NCBI GenBank assembly: GCA_963785075.1
Contig: CAWATW010000010.1
Coordinates: 372,001 to 436,000 of the forward strand
Source of the DNA: JAOUGY01 sp963785075
GTDB lineage: Bacteria > Actinomycetota > Acidimicrobiia > Spongiisociales > ZC4RG35
Length of the DNA stretch: 64,000 nucleotides
Reading direction: 5' to 3'
Within the stretch, counting starts at the first letter, position 1. The number at the start of each line of letters is the position of its first letter. Of the stretch, positions 7,209-16,831 are shown piece by piece. The notes under the pieces are model-generated. The model made no database searches, was not told the DNA's origin, and was given only the letters and a program-made list of their open reading frames with translations. Both the position numbers and the translations under genes were made by a program.

Positions 7209-9776
7209 TCACGGTTCCACGACCTTGATGGTCACCGTCGCCGTTCCGCACGAGTCGTTCGTGTCACAGACCTCGTACACCAGCGAGTCGACACCCACGA
7301 AGTTTCGTGCGGGGCTGTAGGCGATTCGTCCCCACCCGAGGTCTCGTGCGCGCCCGCTGTCGGGTGGAATCACGATGCGGAAAGATGGTCTGAACCATCG
7401 TCCGGAACCCGGAACGTCGTTGGACGACACCGGGATCATGACGGCCTCGTTCCTGTCGATCGTCACCGAGTCGTCCACGACGATGGTGATCGCAGCGACG
7501 GTGACCGAGACCTGCGCGGTGTCGCAGGCCCCGCTCGGGTCACAGATCCTGTAGGTCATGGTTTGCACGCCTTCGGCTCCGAGAGTGGGCGTATACCGGA
7601 TCGAGGTCCCGGTCACGGTGGCCGATCCGACCGCCGGGGATGTTGTGATCGTCAACGTCAGCCGATCGCCGTCGGCGTCGACATCGTTCGCGAGCACGGG
7701 GATGTCGACGCGCGTTGTCCAGTCCGTCGATGCCACGTCGTCGTTGGCGATGGGGGCATCGTTGACGTTCTCGACGTTGATCGATATGACGAACTCCGAG
7801 CTGGCCGATCCATCGGAAACCTCGATCCGGATGGGTACCGCTCCGAAGAAATTCGCCGACGGTTTGAACACCAGGCGGGCGCAATCTGCAGGGACTGTCG
7901 CGGCGCCTACCGGAGGGCTCGCTGCCAGCGAACAGCCGGTCGCGTCGCCGTCGGCGTCGGAGGTCTCGAGCGGTACCGTGATGCTGTCGTCCTCCGCCAT
8001 GGTCACCGTTCGGGCCTGCCCGACCGGAGCATCGTTGACCGGACCTACTTCTATGTCGGCCGCCGCGCTGTCGCACACGGCCGTGGCATCGCACACGATG
8101 TAGACGAGTCGATCAGTTCCATTCCAGTTCTCCGAGGGCGTGTAGCGGACGCGTCCGGAGACGATCGCCGTGGTGCCATTGGACGGCTGGGTCGCGATCG
8201 ACAGGGACGACACAACGAGGTCCCCCGTCGGGTCGGTGTCATTCGCCAGCACGTCGAGCGTGATCGGCGTGTCTTCGGATGTGGAGGCACTGTCGGCGAG
8301 CGCAACCGGGCCGTTTGGGAGCGGTGCGCTCGTCGGCGGAACCGACGTGGTGCTGGTGGTCGGACTCGGCCCGGAGCCGCCAGTGGTCTTGCTGGTTGGC
8401 GGATTGGTTGTGGTCGTCGGGTCCTTGGGGTTCTGGGTGGTGGTCGTGGTGCTCGAACCCGGGTGGGGGGAAGTGGTGGCAGGGCCGGGGTCGGGCTGGC
8501 CCACCTGACCCACCCCGTCGCTCGGCGGCGCCGCGAGGTCGCCGGCGGCCTCGACGATTGCGACCACGTCGTTGGGCAAGAAGGTGGCGGGGGAGGGCAC
8601 CACACCGACCGCCATAGCGGTTGCCATCACCGCCGAACTCGTCAACAAGGTTGCGGCGTCCCGACCGATCTGGGGCAAGCCGCGTATGAAGGGCAGCTCG
8701 GCGAGCACGGCGATCGGACCGGTGGCACCGCGGAGGCGACCGAGCGAGACGTTCATCAGCGCGCGTACGACCACCGGATCGAACTGACGTCCGGAGTGCT
8801 CTGCGATTTCGGCTCTGGCCGCGGCCGGTGTCTTCGGTCGCTGGTACGAGCGGCCCGAGGTCATGACGTCGTAGGCATCGCCCACAGCCACGATGCGAGC
8901 TCCGAGGCTGATGTCCGATCCGGAGAGCCCGTGCGGATAGCCGGTTCCGTCGTACCGTTCGTGGTGGTGCTCGACCGTCAGGGCCCATGGCCCGAGCCAT
9001 GGCACGAGAGGTGCGATCAGCCTCATCCCGAAGACGGGATGTTGGCGAACGAGATGCCACTCCTCGTCGTCGAGCTTCCCGTCCTTGTTCAGGATCTCGG
9101 CAGGTACCTCGAGCTTGCCCACGTCGTGGAGCAATGCCGCCCATCTCAGCTTGTCGCGATCCTCTTCGGACAAGCCCATCTCGTCGGCGATGATGTCGGT
9201 GTAGGCGCGCGTCCTCTCCGAATGGCCGCGCGTCTTGCGGTCGTGACGAGAAAGGGCTGCCGAGAGCGACAGGATGAGCTCGGACATCTCCCCCACGTCG
9301 GTGTTCTCGCCCCGTTGGGAACGCTCGATGCGTTTCCGCAGCTCGGTGAAGTTCCCTGAGCGGAGAGCCACCCGCATGCGCGACGGCGCCCGATCGGGAA
9401 ACAGCATCGTCATCTTCAGGAGGATGGTGAGCGGAAGGAGCCGGCGGGCGAGCTTGTCGGTGATGGTGGCCGCGAGCGTCGCCGCAACGATGACGAGCAC
9501 CCACCAGGAGGCGATGTCATAGGCCGTTTCGGTCGGCGGCAACCGGGACGCGACAAAACGTCCTGCTGCGAACCCCACTGCCAGGGGCACCAGGAAGATC
9601 AGTACGCGAAGGACTGCGGCAGCGAGCCTATGCGAACGCCACCGCTCATCCGTCACCGAGTTCCCCTTCTCTGGCCGCATGGCCTCATTCATGGCTGACG
9701 AATTGATCGGCATGTTCGCCCCGAAGATCGAGCGATTTGGGTCGCTGGATCCATCTGGAGCGATCGGGGTCGCCAT
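7209..9776 (-). CDS. HD-GYP domain protein with C-terminal cadherin-like extracellular repeats
   Basis: 855 aa. Two membrane segments (about 52-75 and 90-107) precede an HD-GYP phosphodiesterase domain: HD pair in LLHDVGK (215-221), VEHHHERYDGTGYPHGL ending near 284, and VGDAYDVMTSGRSY. HD-GYP enzymes degrade cyclic-di-GMP in the cytoplasm. A third hydrophobic stretch (about 374-395) is followed by a Pro/Thr-rich linker (420-490) and about four tandem Ig/cadherin-like repeats (491-855) with NDTDPTGD, NDAPV and DADGD type motifs, usually exported. A signalling enzyme joined to an adhesin-like ectodomain is unusual. ATG 9776 or GTG 9656 (residue 41) could be the start. It lies 96 bases downstream of aceE. 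Confidence 0.86.
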   Translation of the reverse strand: MATPIAPDGSSDPNRSIFGANMPINSSAMNEAMRPEKGNSVTDERWRSHRLAAAVLRVLIFLVPLAVGFAAGRFVASRLPPTETAYDIASWWVLVIVAATLAATITDKLARRLLPLTILLKMTMLFPDRAPSRMRVALRSGNFTELRKRIERSQRGENTDVGEMSELILSLSAALSRHDRKTRGHSERTRAYTDIIADEMGLSEEDRDKLRWAALLHDVGKLEVPAEILNKDGKLDDEEWHLVRQHPVFGMRLIAPLVPWLGPWALTVEHHHERYDGTGYPHGLSGSDISLGARIVAVGDAYDVMTSGRSYQRPKTPAAARAEIAEHSGRQFDPVVVRALMNVSLGRLRGATGPIAVLAELPFIRGLPQIGRDAATLLTSSAVMATAMAVGVVPSPATFLPNDVVAIVEAAGDLAAPPSDGVGQVGQPDPGPATTSPHPGSSTTTTTQNPKDPTTTTNPPTSKTTGGSGPSPTTSTTSVPPTSAPLPNGPVALADSASTSEDTPITLDVLANDTDPTGDLVVSSLSIATQPSNGTTAIVSGRVRYTPSENWNGTDRLVYIVCDATAVCDSAAADIEVGPVNDAPVGQARTVTMAEDDSITVPLETSDADGDATGCSLAASPPVGAATVPADCARLVFKPSANFFGAVPIRIEVSDGSASSEFVISINVENVNDAPIANDDVASTDWTTRVDIPVLANDVDADGDRLTLTITTSPAVGSATVTGTSIRYTPTLGAEGVQTMTYRICDPSGACDTAQVSVTVAAITIVVDDSVTIDRNEAVMIPVSSNDVPGSGRWFRPSFRIVIPPDSGRARDLGWGRIAYSPARNFVGVDSLVYEVCDTNDSCGTATVTIKVVEP

Positions 9777-9872
9777 CGACCACCGTCCCGCAATCGAGCA
9801 CGCGACGAAATGGATCGATGGAACCGAACCGTCGCCCGCGACTTTAGTTGATGATGCCTGCGTCGGGGAAAA

Positions 9873-12584
9873 TCAGCGCGTCCAGGGCGGTGCGACGTCT
9901 GGATCGATGCCGTAGTCGTCGATGGCGCGTTGGGCGACGTCCACCCCGATCGCACCGTCGGCTGCCAAAGCCGAGAGCATGGCGACGACGACGTGGGGCG
10001 TGTCGGTTTCGAAGAAGCGCCGGAGCGCCGATCGGGTGTCGGAGCGACCGAAACCGTCGGTTCCAAGTGGAACGAAGCGGTTGGGAACCCAAGGAGCCAC
10101 CTGCTCGGGCACGATCCTCATGAAGTCGGTCACGGCGACGACGGGGCCGCCTCCTACCGAATCGAGAGCGCGTGCCACGTAGGGCACTCTGGGTTCCTGA
10201 CCGGGATGCAGGCGATTCCACCGGTCGACTGCCATCGCATCCTCTCTCAGCGCCTTGTACGAGGTGGCCGACCACAATTCGACACCGATGCCGTACCGGT
10301 CGGCCAGCTCGGTCTGGGCTTGGCGCGCTGCGAGGTTTGCGGAACCGGAGAAGATCACGGCGCCACGTCGCTCCACGCCTTCCGGCGATGGTGCCCACCG
10401 GTAGAGGCCGGCGATGATGCCGTCGTCGACGCCTTCTGGCTTCGGTGGCTGGTGATAGTTCTCGTTGTAGACCGTGAGGTAGTAGAAGCAGTCCTGCTCC
10501 TCGACATACATCCGCTGGATTCCATGATGGATGATGGTGCCGAGCTCGTAGGCGAATGCAGGGTCGTAGCTGCAAGCCACCGGAACGACGCTCGACAAAA
10601 CGAGGCTGTGGCCGTCCTGGTGCTGGAGCCCCTCGCCCATGAGCGTGGTCCGTCCGGCGGTGGCCCCGAGCAGGAATCCACGCGCTCTTGCGTCGGCCGC
10701 GGCCCACAACAGATCACCCACACGTTGCCATCCGAACATCGAATAGAAGATGTAGAAAGGCAGCATCGGGACGCCCCGCGTGGCGTACGAGGTGGCCGCT
10801 GCGATCCACGAGGCGGTGGATCCGGCCTCGGTGATCCCCTCTTCGAGGATCTGTCCGTCTTTGCCCTCGACGTACGCCAGGAGCATCGAAGCGTCGACCG
10901 GTTCGTAGAGCTGCCCCTGTGACGCATAGATCTTGAACTCGCGGAACAGCGAGTCCATGCCGAAGGTGCGCGCCTCGTCGGGGACGATCGGAACCACGCG
11001 TGGCCCGAATCCCTCGACTCGTGCGAGGTTTCGCAGCAGCCGGGTGAAGGCGGTGGTGGTCGAAGCCTCGACCTTGCCGGAGCCGGCATTGATCTCGGTG
11101 AACGCCGAGTCCGGCGGAAGCGGCATCGGGATGCGCACCGCCGCGCTGCGGCTGGGTACCGGGCCGTGGAGGCGCTTGCGGGTCTCCATCAGGTACTGGT
11201 GTTCGGGTGAGTCCGGAGCAGGTCGGAAGTAGGGCGGATCGAGGTCGCCTTGGAGGGCTTCTTCTGGGATGTCGTTCTCGAGGTGGAGCCGAACCCTGAG
11301 TTCCTGGAGCTGTTGGTTTGTGAGCTCCTTGATCTGATGGGTGGCGTTCCTGCCTTCGACGTCGGGGCCGAGCGTCCAACCCTTGATCGTCTTGGCCAGG
11401 ATCACCGTCGGCGCCCCGGTGAGCCCCGTTGCCTTCTTGTATGCCGCGTAGATCTTTCGATAGTCGAGCCCACCACGGCGCAACGCCCAGATCTCGTCGT
11501 CGGACAACCCCTCGACCAGCGCAGCAGCTCGCGGATCCTTTCCGAAGAAGTGCTGACGGACGAACGCGCCGTTCTCGGCCTTGTAACGCTGGTACTCGCC
11601 GTCGACCGTCGTCGTCATCACCTCGACCAAGGCCCCTTCGTGGTCGGCCTCGAGGAGCGGATCCCACCCCGATCCCCAGATGACCTTGAGGACATTCCAT
11701 CCGGCGCCGCGGAAGATCGCCTCGAGCTCCTGGATGATCTTGCCGTTGCCCCGGACCGGGCCGTCGAGTCGCTGGAGGTTGCAGTTGACGACCCACACGA
11801 GGTTGTCGAGCCCCTCACGGGAGGCAAGCGAGATCGAACCGAGAGTCTCAGGTTCGTCGACCTCGCCGTCTCCGATGAAGCACCACACCTTGCTGGCCGT
11901 CGTGTCGTCGATGCTGCGGTTGTGCAGGTACTTGTTGAATCGGGCCTGATAGAGGGAGTTGATGGGACCCAGGCCCATGGAAACGGTCGGATACTCCCAG
12001 AAGGAAGGCATGAGCCGGGGATGTGGGTACGAGCTCAGTCCGTTCCCACCGATTTCCTGACGGAAGTGATCGAGTTGGCTCTCGTCCAGTCTGCCTTCGA
12101 GGAAGGCGCGAGCGTAGATACCGGGTGCGGCGTGACCCTGGATGTAGACGGCATCGCCCGGTGTGTCACCTTCTTTGCCACGGAAGAAGTGGTTGAAGCC
12201 GACCTCGTACATCAAGGCCGACGATGCGAACGAAGAGAGGTGGCCGCCGATGCCCTTTTCCTTGTGGTTGGCCTTGATCACCATCACGGCAGCATTCCAC
12301 CGGATGAAACGTCGAATCCGCTTCTCGAGATCCGCGTCTCCCGGGTACTCGGGCTCTTCCTCGGGCGGAATCGTGTTGATGTAGGGGGTGGTGACGGTAC
12401 CGGGCGTGCCGAGCGCCAGCGAGTGCGATCGTTCCAGCAGCTTCGCAAGCAGATATCGTCCCCGTACGGTCCCTCGCTCCTGGACGACCGCGTCGAGCGA
12501 CTCGAGCCACTCCTGCGTCTCGATCGGATCGGCGTCGTGGAGTTGATGAACGAAGCCGTCGATGAAGGTCAGGTCGCGCTGCAT
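9873..12584 (-). CDS. aceE: Pyruvate dehydrogenase E1 component, homodimeric type
   Basis: 903 aa, close to the usual 880-930 aa of AceE. It catalyses thiamine-diphosphate-dependent decarboxylation of pyruvate and acetyl transfer to the lipoyl E2. The thiamine motif runs from GDG (238-240) through EVDEPETLGS to NCNLQ (267-271). Other landmarks are HKEKGIGGHLSSFASSALMY near residue 107 and the C-terminal transketolase-like part with GEGLQHQDGHSL and YEVEEQDCFYYLT-like text (VEEQDCFYYLTVYNENY). E2 and E3 are not nearby, as usual for actinobacterial aceE. The ATG at 12584 gives the normal N-terminus. Confidence 0.96.
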   Translation of the reverse strand: MQRDLTFIDGFVHQLHDADPIETQEWLESLDAVVQERGTVRGRYLLAKLLERSHSLALGTPGTVTTPYINTIPPEEEPEYPGDADLEKRIRRFIRWNAAVMVIKANHKEKGIGGHLSSFASSALMYEVGFNHFFRGKEGDTPGDAVYIQGHAAPGIYARAFLEGRLDESQLDHFRQEIGGNGLSSYPHPRLMPSFWEYPTVSMGLGPINSLYQARFNKYLHNRSIDDTTASKVWCFIGDGEVDEPETLGSISLASREGLDNLVWVVNCNLQRLDGPVRGNGKIIQELEAIFRGAGWNVLKVIWGSGWDPLLEADHEGALVEVMTTTVDGEYQRYKAENGAFVRQHFFGKDPRAAALVEGLSDDEIWALRRGGLDYRKIYAAYKKATGLTGAPTVILAKTIKGWTLGPDVEGRNATHQIKELTNQQLQELRVRLHLENDIPEEALQGDLDPPYFRPAPDSPEHQYLMETRKRLHGPVPSRSAAVRIPMPLPPDSAFTEINAGSGKVEASTTTAFTRLLRNLARVEGFGPRVVPIVPDEARTFGMDSLFREFKIYASQGQLYEPVDASMLLAYVEGKDGQILEEGITEAGSTASWIAAATSYATRGVPMLPFYIFYSMFGWQRVGDLLWAAADARARGFLLGATAGRTTLMGEGLQHQDGHSLVLSSVVPVACSYDPAFAYELGTIIHHGIQRMYVEEQDCFYYLTVYNENYHQPPKPEGVDDGIIAGLYRWAPSPEGVERRGAVIFSGSANLAARQAQTELADRYGIGVELWSATSYKALREDAMAVDRWNRLHPGQEPRVPYVARALDSVGGGPVVAVTDFMRIVPEQVAPWVPNRFVPLGTDGFGRSDTRSALRRFFETDTPHVVVAMLSALAADGAIGVDVAQRAIDDYGIDPDVAPPWTR

Positions 12585-12628
12585 CGACCCAGCCTACTCA
12601 GGGGGCTCCGGCTTTCGGTAGGGAGGAT

Positions 12629-13513
12629 TCAGCCTGCCGTCCGTGCAGGGTGTCGCAGCGTGGCTCTCCACTCGAGGATGATGTCGGCGGTGGTCGCAGG
12701 TGCCTCCAGCATCGGGACGTGGCCGATGCCCTCGAGCTCGACCTTGGTCCAATCAGGGCGTCGCGCAGACAGACCATGGAGTGCCGCCGGTGTGACGACC
12801 CGGTCCTGGTCGCCCCACACCAACAGAGTGGGCGATTCGATGTGGTCGATCATGTCCTCGAACCACCTCCGGCGCAGCAGCCTCCGTCCCACCGCACGGG
12901 CTGAGGCCGTGAAACTCGGATACGCCCAGGGAGCATGGCGGCGGAGTGCCGCGAGTCGTTCCGATGCGGCGACGTACTCGAGTGCAACCGTTCCCGGGTC
13001 GGCCGCCACGATCGCCAGGGTCCTCCGCACCTGGTCGGCGGGGGTGCCCTGTTCGGCGAGGTGGCGGGTGTAGCTCGGCCCGAGGATCGGCATTCCCTGG
13101 ACGAGGAGGCGAGCCACGGTGAGAGGGTCGGATGGAAAGACGCCCGGAGGGAGCGGAGTTGCGGGAGCGATGAGCACGAGCGCTTCGATCCGTCGCCGCG
13201 ATGCAACGACCTCCGCCACGATCCCACCCATCGAGTTGCCGACGAGCGTGACGGGACCTTCGATGCCGTCGAGCACTTCGATGACGACCTCGACGTGCCG
13301 TTCGAACGTGTCCCCGGCTTGCGGAATGCTGTGCCCGAATCCAGGCAAGTCGATCGCAGTGACCGTTCCACCCAGTCGTGCCGCCAAGAGGTCCCAGTTG
13401 TATGACGAGCCGCCGAGACCGTGGACCATCAGGTACGTCTCATTGCTCGATCCACGGTGGGTTCGGACGTGGATCGGGCCACCCGCGGTCTCCAGGAAGT
13501 GTGACTGAGGCAT
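12629..13513 (-). CDS. Alpha/beta hydrolase
   Basis: 294 aa from ATG 13513. The fold is shown by VHGLGGSSYNW (oxyanion loop), the nucleophile elbow GNSMGG, the acid region LLVWGDQDRVVTPA and the C-terminal histidine in GIGHVPMLEAP. This is a complete Ser-Asp-His set of the esterase/epoxide-hydrolase-like superfamily. The substrate is unknown. The frame continues to 13603, but the homologous part starts at MPQSHFLETAGGPIHVRT, and the longer version would overlap the divergent radical SAM gene at 13587. It lies 44 bases downstream of the region before aceE and is probably read separately or with it. Confidence 0.85.
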   Translation of the reverse strand: MPQSHFLETAGGPIHVRTHRGSSNETYLMVHGLGGSSYNWDLLAARLGGTVTAIDLPGFGHSIPQAGDTFERHVEVVIEVLDGIEGPVTLVGNSMGGIVAEVVASRRRIEALVLIAPATPLPPGVFPSDPLTVARLLVQGMPILGPSYTRHLAEQGTPADQVRRTLAIVAADPGTVALEYVAASERLAALRRHAPWAYPSFTASARAVGRRLLRRRWFEDMIDHIESPTLLVWGDQDRVVTPAALHGLSARRPDWTKVELEGIGHVPMLEAPATTADIILEWRATLRHPARTAG

Positions 13514-13586
13514 CGGCGCAGGGTAACCGGGGAGCGACCCGTGGACGCATTCGCTGGTATCCGGCAGGCGGCTATACGCTGAGCCG

Positions 13587-14909
13587 ATGCGGGTCCTGCT
13601 CATCTCGACGTACGAGCTCGGTCACCAGCCGCTGCACGTTGCCTCCCCGGCGGCTGCGCTGCGGCAGGCCGGCCTCGAGGTGCGCACGCTCGACACTTCG
13701 GTGGAGGGCTTCGACGTCGAGCTCATCGATTGGGCCGATCGGGTCGCCATTTCGGTACCCATGCACACCGCAATGCGCCTCGGGGTTCAGACTGCCAGGC
13801 GAGTTCGATCCCATGACCCGACCCTTCCGATCGCGTTCTACGGGCTCTACGCGGCGATGAGTGCCGACCGCACGGTGGGAACGCTCGTGGATGCCGCTCT
13901 GGTGGGAGAGTACGAACCGGCGTTGTCTGCCTGGTGCCGGGGAGAGCACTCATCCGGCGTCTGCACCGACCTCTCCGTCGGCTCGTTCCTGCCCCCGGAC
14001 CGAAGCGGCTTGCCGGCACTCGATCGCTACGCGCATCTCTTGATCGGCGATACGCACAGGCTTGTCGGATACGTGGAGGCCAGCCACGGATGCCGGCACC
14101 GATGCAGGCACTGTCCTATCCCCGCGGTGTACGACGGCTTGTACCGAATCGTCGGGTTGGATCCCCTGATGGCCGACATCGAGCAGCTGGTGGGGATGGG
14201 GGCGGGTCACATCACGTTCGGGGATCCGGACTTCTTCAACGGGCCCGCCCATTCGCTTCGGGCCATCGAGCGAGCACACACTGCGTTCCCGGATCTCACG
14301 TTCGACGTGACGATCAAGGTGGAGCACCTGCTCGGCCACCGGGATCTCCTACCGAGGCTGGCTGCTGCAAACACCCTGTTCGTCGTCAGCGCGTTCGAGA
14401 CCACCCACGAGCCGAGTCTGCGCCTGCTCGACAAGGGTCACACTCGCGAAGACCTGGCCGCGGCCCTGGTGGCGGCTCGAAACGCAGGTCTCGAAGTACA
14501 CCCGTCGTGGATGCCATTCATGCCGTGGACCACGCCACAGCACGTCGTGGACATCTTCTCCTTCCTGGATCGATTCGATCTGCTGGAGGTCACAGACCCG
14601 GTGCAGTTGTCGATCCGGCTCTTGATCCCCGAAGGTTCCCTGATGCTCGACGTGGTACCGCTCGGCGAATACGACGCAGACGCGCTGACCTATCGATGGG
14701 TCGCCGAGGACGAACGCGCCGGTGTCCTGCAGACAGAGCTCGCCCGGTTGGCGGCGGATGGTGCAGACGCCGACCGGGTCCCACTCGACGTGTTGACCGA
14801 CATGTGGAGAGCGTCGCTCGATGCGGCGGGTCACGACCCGGACGGCGCCCAGATACCTGCGGGCGCCACCGCAGGACGTCCCAGAATGACCGAACCTTGG
14901 TTCTGCTGA
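13587..14909 (+). CDS. Radical SAM protein with N-terminal B12-binding-like domain
   Basis: 440 aa. The N-terminal 130 residues look like a Rossmann B12-binding domain (RVLLISTYELGHQPLHVASP, then AVSVPMHTAMRLG-like text), but the classical cobalamin ligand motif DxHxxG is not seen. The radical SAM cluster motif is SHGCRHRCRHCP at about residues 167-178, a CX3CX2C triad binding [4Fe-4S] and S-adenosylmethionine. FGDPDFFNG and a TIM-barrel-like remainder follow. Many relatives act on lipids or natural products; a specific reaction cannot be assigned. It starts divergently from the hydrolase with a short shared upstream region. Confidence 0.83.
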   Translation: MRVLLISTYELGHQPLHVASPAAALRQAGLEVRTLDTSVEGFDVELIDWADRVAISVPMHTAMRLGVQTARRVRSHDPTLPIAFYGLYAAMSADRTVGTLVDAALVGEYEPALSAWCRGEHSSGVCTDLSVGSFLPPDRSGLPALDRYAHLLIGDTHRLVGYVEASHGCRHRCRHCPIPAVYDGLYRIVGLDPLMADIEQLVGMGAGHITFGDPDFFNGPAHSLRAIERAHTAFPDLTFDVTIKVEHLLGHRDLLPRLAAANTLFVVSAFETTHEPSLRLLDKGHTREDLAAALVAARNAGLEVHPSWMPFMPWTTPQHVVDIFSFLDRFDLLEVTDPVQLSIRLLIPEGSLMLDVVPLGEYDADALTYRWVAEDERAGVLQTELARLAADGADADRVPLDVLTDMWRASLDAAGHDPDGAQIPAGATAGRPRMTEPWFC

Positions 14910-14990
14910 GCGGAGCCAACCGAGCGCCAGGTTGGCGCTCTCGATCGATTCTGATTGCGGACCGGCCGCTTTGTGTCGTAAAGTCGACGG

Positions 14991-15560
14991 ATGGACGTTG
15001 GTGATACCGGGGCCACCGTGGAGGAGGCACTCCGTCTGATCGTCGAGATCGACGGGATCCAAGGAGACACGCGGGCAGCGTTCTTCGATGGAACCTGGCA
15101 ATGGCTTCTCGTATGGTCGGTTGTGTGCGTGGGCGCGGCCGCTTCGGCCTTCACGCCATTTGCGGGGTGGTATTGGCTGGTCGGCGCCCCGGCCGGGCTG
15201 GCCGCTACCGCGATCGTGACGAGCCGGGCGGAGTCGCGGGTTCGCCTGCGCCGCAAGCCAGGCCCATACGTGGCCGTAGGTTTGAGCATGGCGTGTGCCA
15301 ACGGATTCTTCTCGTACGCACTTGCCCCCGAAATCGTGGTGGTGGCGATCTGGGTGGTCCTCGGGCTCGGGTTCGCGGCGCTCACGTGGCTCGATCGGGT
15401 CCCGACGGCTCCGGGAGCTTTCCTCGCACTCACGTGCGCCGCGATCGTCGCCGGTGTGGCCATGCGAGATGGGCTCGCGCTGTACCCGGTGATTGCGGTC
15501 GCGTTCGCAATCGTGCTGGCACGGTTCGCAGTGGTCACCTGGAGATCGGTGCCCCAGTGA
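14991..15560 (+). CDS. Membrane protein linked to ABC exporter regulator
   Basis: 189 aa. A soluble N-terminus (about 35 residues) precedes six hydrophobic segments in three or so hairpins, including WLLVWSVVCVGAAASAF and IWVVLGLGFAALTWL. No domain is recognised. Its stop overlaps the start of the winged-helix regulator as GTGA (15557-15560), so it belongs to the same operon as the regulator and the ABC exporter. A role as a sensor or accessory of that exporter is inference only; similar small membrane genes often pair with HTH_34 regulators. Confidence 0.74.
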   Translation: MDVGDTGATVEEALRLIVEIDGIQGDTRAAFFDGTWQWLLVWSVVCVGAAASAFTPFAGWYWLVGAPAGLAATAIVTSRAESRVRLRRKPGPYVAVGLSMACANGFFSYALAPEIVVVAIWVVLGLGFAALTWLDRVPTAPGAFLALTCAAIVAGVAMRDGLALYPVIAVAFAIVLARFAVVTWRSVPQ

Positions 15561-15892
15561 CCGAGACCGTCCATCCTTCCACGCTGCTGGACGACACGAT
15601 CCACCAACGGGTTCGTCTCGGCATCCTGGCGGTCCTCGCAGAAGCCGACGCTGCAGACTTCAGCTTCTTGAAGGAGCGGTTGGATCTCACCGACGGCAAC
15701 CTGTCACGCCATCTGCAGGTTCTGGAGGAGGCCGGTTTCGTCTCGATCGAGAAATCGTTCGAGGGAAAGCGACCGAAGACGTGGATCCACGCCACCAGAA
15801 GAGGCAGGCGTGCGTTCGACGAGCATCTCGCCACGCTCCAGACCTTGATAGACATGGCGAGAGGCGCCGACAGTGACAGGAGCCCAAGATGA
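15557..15892 (+). CDS. Winged-helix transcriptional regulator (HTH_34/ArsR-like)
   Basis: 111 aa from GTG 15557. The helix-turn-helix is visible as LGILAVLAEADAADFSFLKE followed by LTDGNLSRHLQVLEEAGFV, then a wing with KSFEGKRPKTWIHATRRGRRAF. This is the compact form of the winged-helix family often called HTH_34, a relative of MarR/ArsR regulators. It sits between a membrane gene (GTGA overlap) and an ABC ATPase (stop overlaps ATG at 15889-15892), so it most likely controls its own operon. No ligand-binding domain is present. Confidence 0.85.
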   Translation: MTETVHPSTLLDDTIHQRVRLGILAVLAEADAADFSFLKERLDLTDGNLSRHLQVLEEAGFVSIEKSFEGKRPKTWIHATRRGRRAFDEHLATLQTLIDMARGADSDRSPR

Positions 15893-16830
15893 CCCAACCG
15901 GTGCTCGAGGCAACCTTGCTGAGCAAGTCCTTTGACGATCTGGTCGCAGTCAAAGAAGTGAGCTTCACTATCGAATCGGGCGAGACGTACGGTCTTCTCG
16001 GGCCCAACGGGGCCGGCAAGACCACCTCGATCTCGATGGTCAGTGGACTTCTCGAACGGGACGGGGGGCGGGTGCTCGTCAATGGCAAGGAGATGACGAC
16101 CACGTCACTCAAGCCGAAGGCCGACATCGGGCTGGTTCCCCAAGACCTCGCCATCTATCCAGACCTGACAGCCCGTGAGAATCTCCAGTTCTTCGGACGT
16201 CTCTACGGGATGGGGGGTCCGGAGCTGAAGTCCAGGACCGGCGAGGTCCTGGAGGTGATCGGCCTCACCGACCGGGCCGATGACCGTGCCGTGGAGTTTT
16301 CCGGCGGGATGAAGCGACGGCTGAACATAGGCATTGGGCTCTTCCACCGTCCACGTCTCCTCATCCTCGACGAACCGACGGTGGGTGTCGACCCGCAATC
16401 CAGGAACGCAATCCTCGAGTCGGTCGAGCACCTGTCGGAAGAGGGTCTGGCCGTGCTCTACACGACCCACTACATGGAGGAGGCCGAGCGTCTGTGTGAC
16501 CGCGTGGGAATCATCGATCAGGGTGAGATCAAGGCCGAGGGGACACGACGCGAGCTCGTGAAGATGGTCGGCCAGGTGGACAGAATCCGCGTTGACGTCA
16601 CGGGTCATGCGGAGCAGGTCGTGGCGGCGGTCGGAGCGATCGAAGGTGTGACCGGGGCGTCTGCCGGTGACGCCAACATCGAGATCCTCGCCGAGAGTGC
16701 GAGCGAGGTGCTCGCACCGGTGTTGGCCACCATCACTGGAGGTGGCCTGGGAGTGTCGTCGGTGGCGATCGACGAGCCCGATCTGGAGGCCGTCTTCCTG
16801 CACCTGACCGGCAAGGCATTGCGCGATTGA
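15889..16830 (+). CDS. ABC exporter ATP-binding protein (DrrA type)
   Basis: 313 aa. All nucleotide-binding motifs are present: Walker A GPNGAGKTT (near residue 38), signature EFSGGMKRRL, Walker B LLILDEPTVGVD and switch histidine in YTTHYMEEAERL. The C-terminal 80 residues form the extra domain seen in DrrA-like ATPases of drug or lipid exporters. It is followed at once by two ABC-2 permeases and preceded by a regulator, giving a self-contained ABC-2 export operon. The substrate is unknown. Confidence 0.92.
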   Translation: MTQPVLEATLLSKSFDDLVAVKEVSFTIESGETYGLLGPNGAGKTTSISMVSGLLERDGGRVLVNGKEMTTTSLKPKADIGLVPQDLAIYPDLTARENLQFFGRLYGMGGPELKSRTGEVLEVIGLTDRADDRAVEFSGGMKRRLNIGIGLFHRPRLLILDEPTVGVDPQSRNAILESVEHLSEEGLAVLYTTHYMEEAERLCDRVGIIDQGEIKAEGTRRELVKMVGQVDRIRVDVTGHAEQVVAAVGAIEGVTGASAGDANIEILAESASEVLAPVLATITGGGLGVSSVAIDEPDLEAVFLHLTGKALRD

Positions 16831-16831
16831 C

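Noticed and set aside
7563..9359. 598-residue plus-strand open frame
   Set aside because: Antisense to the HD-GYP/cadherin protein; arginine- and glycine-rich without domains.
11250..13073. 607-residue plus-strand open frame
   Set aside because: Antisense to aceE and the hydrolase, both with complete motifs.
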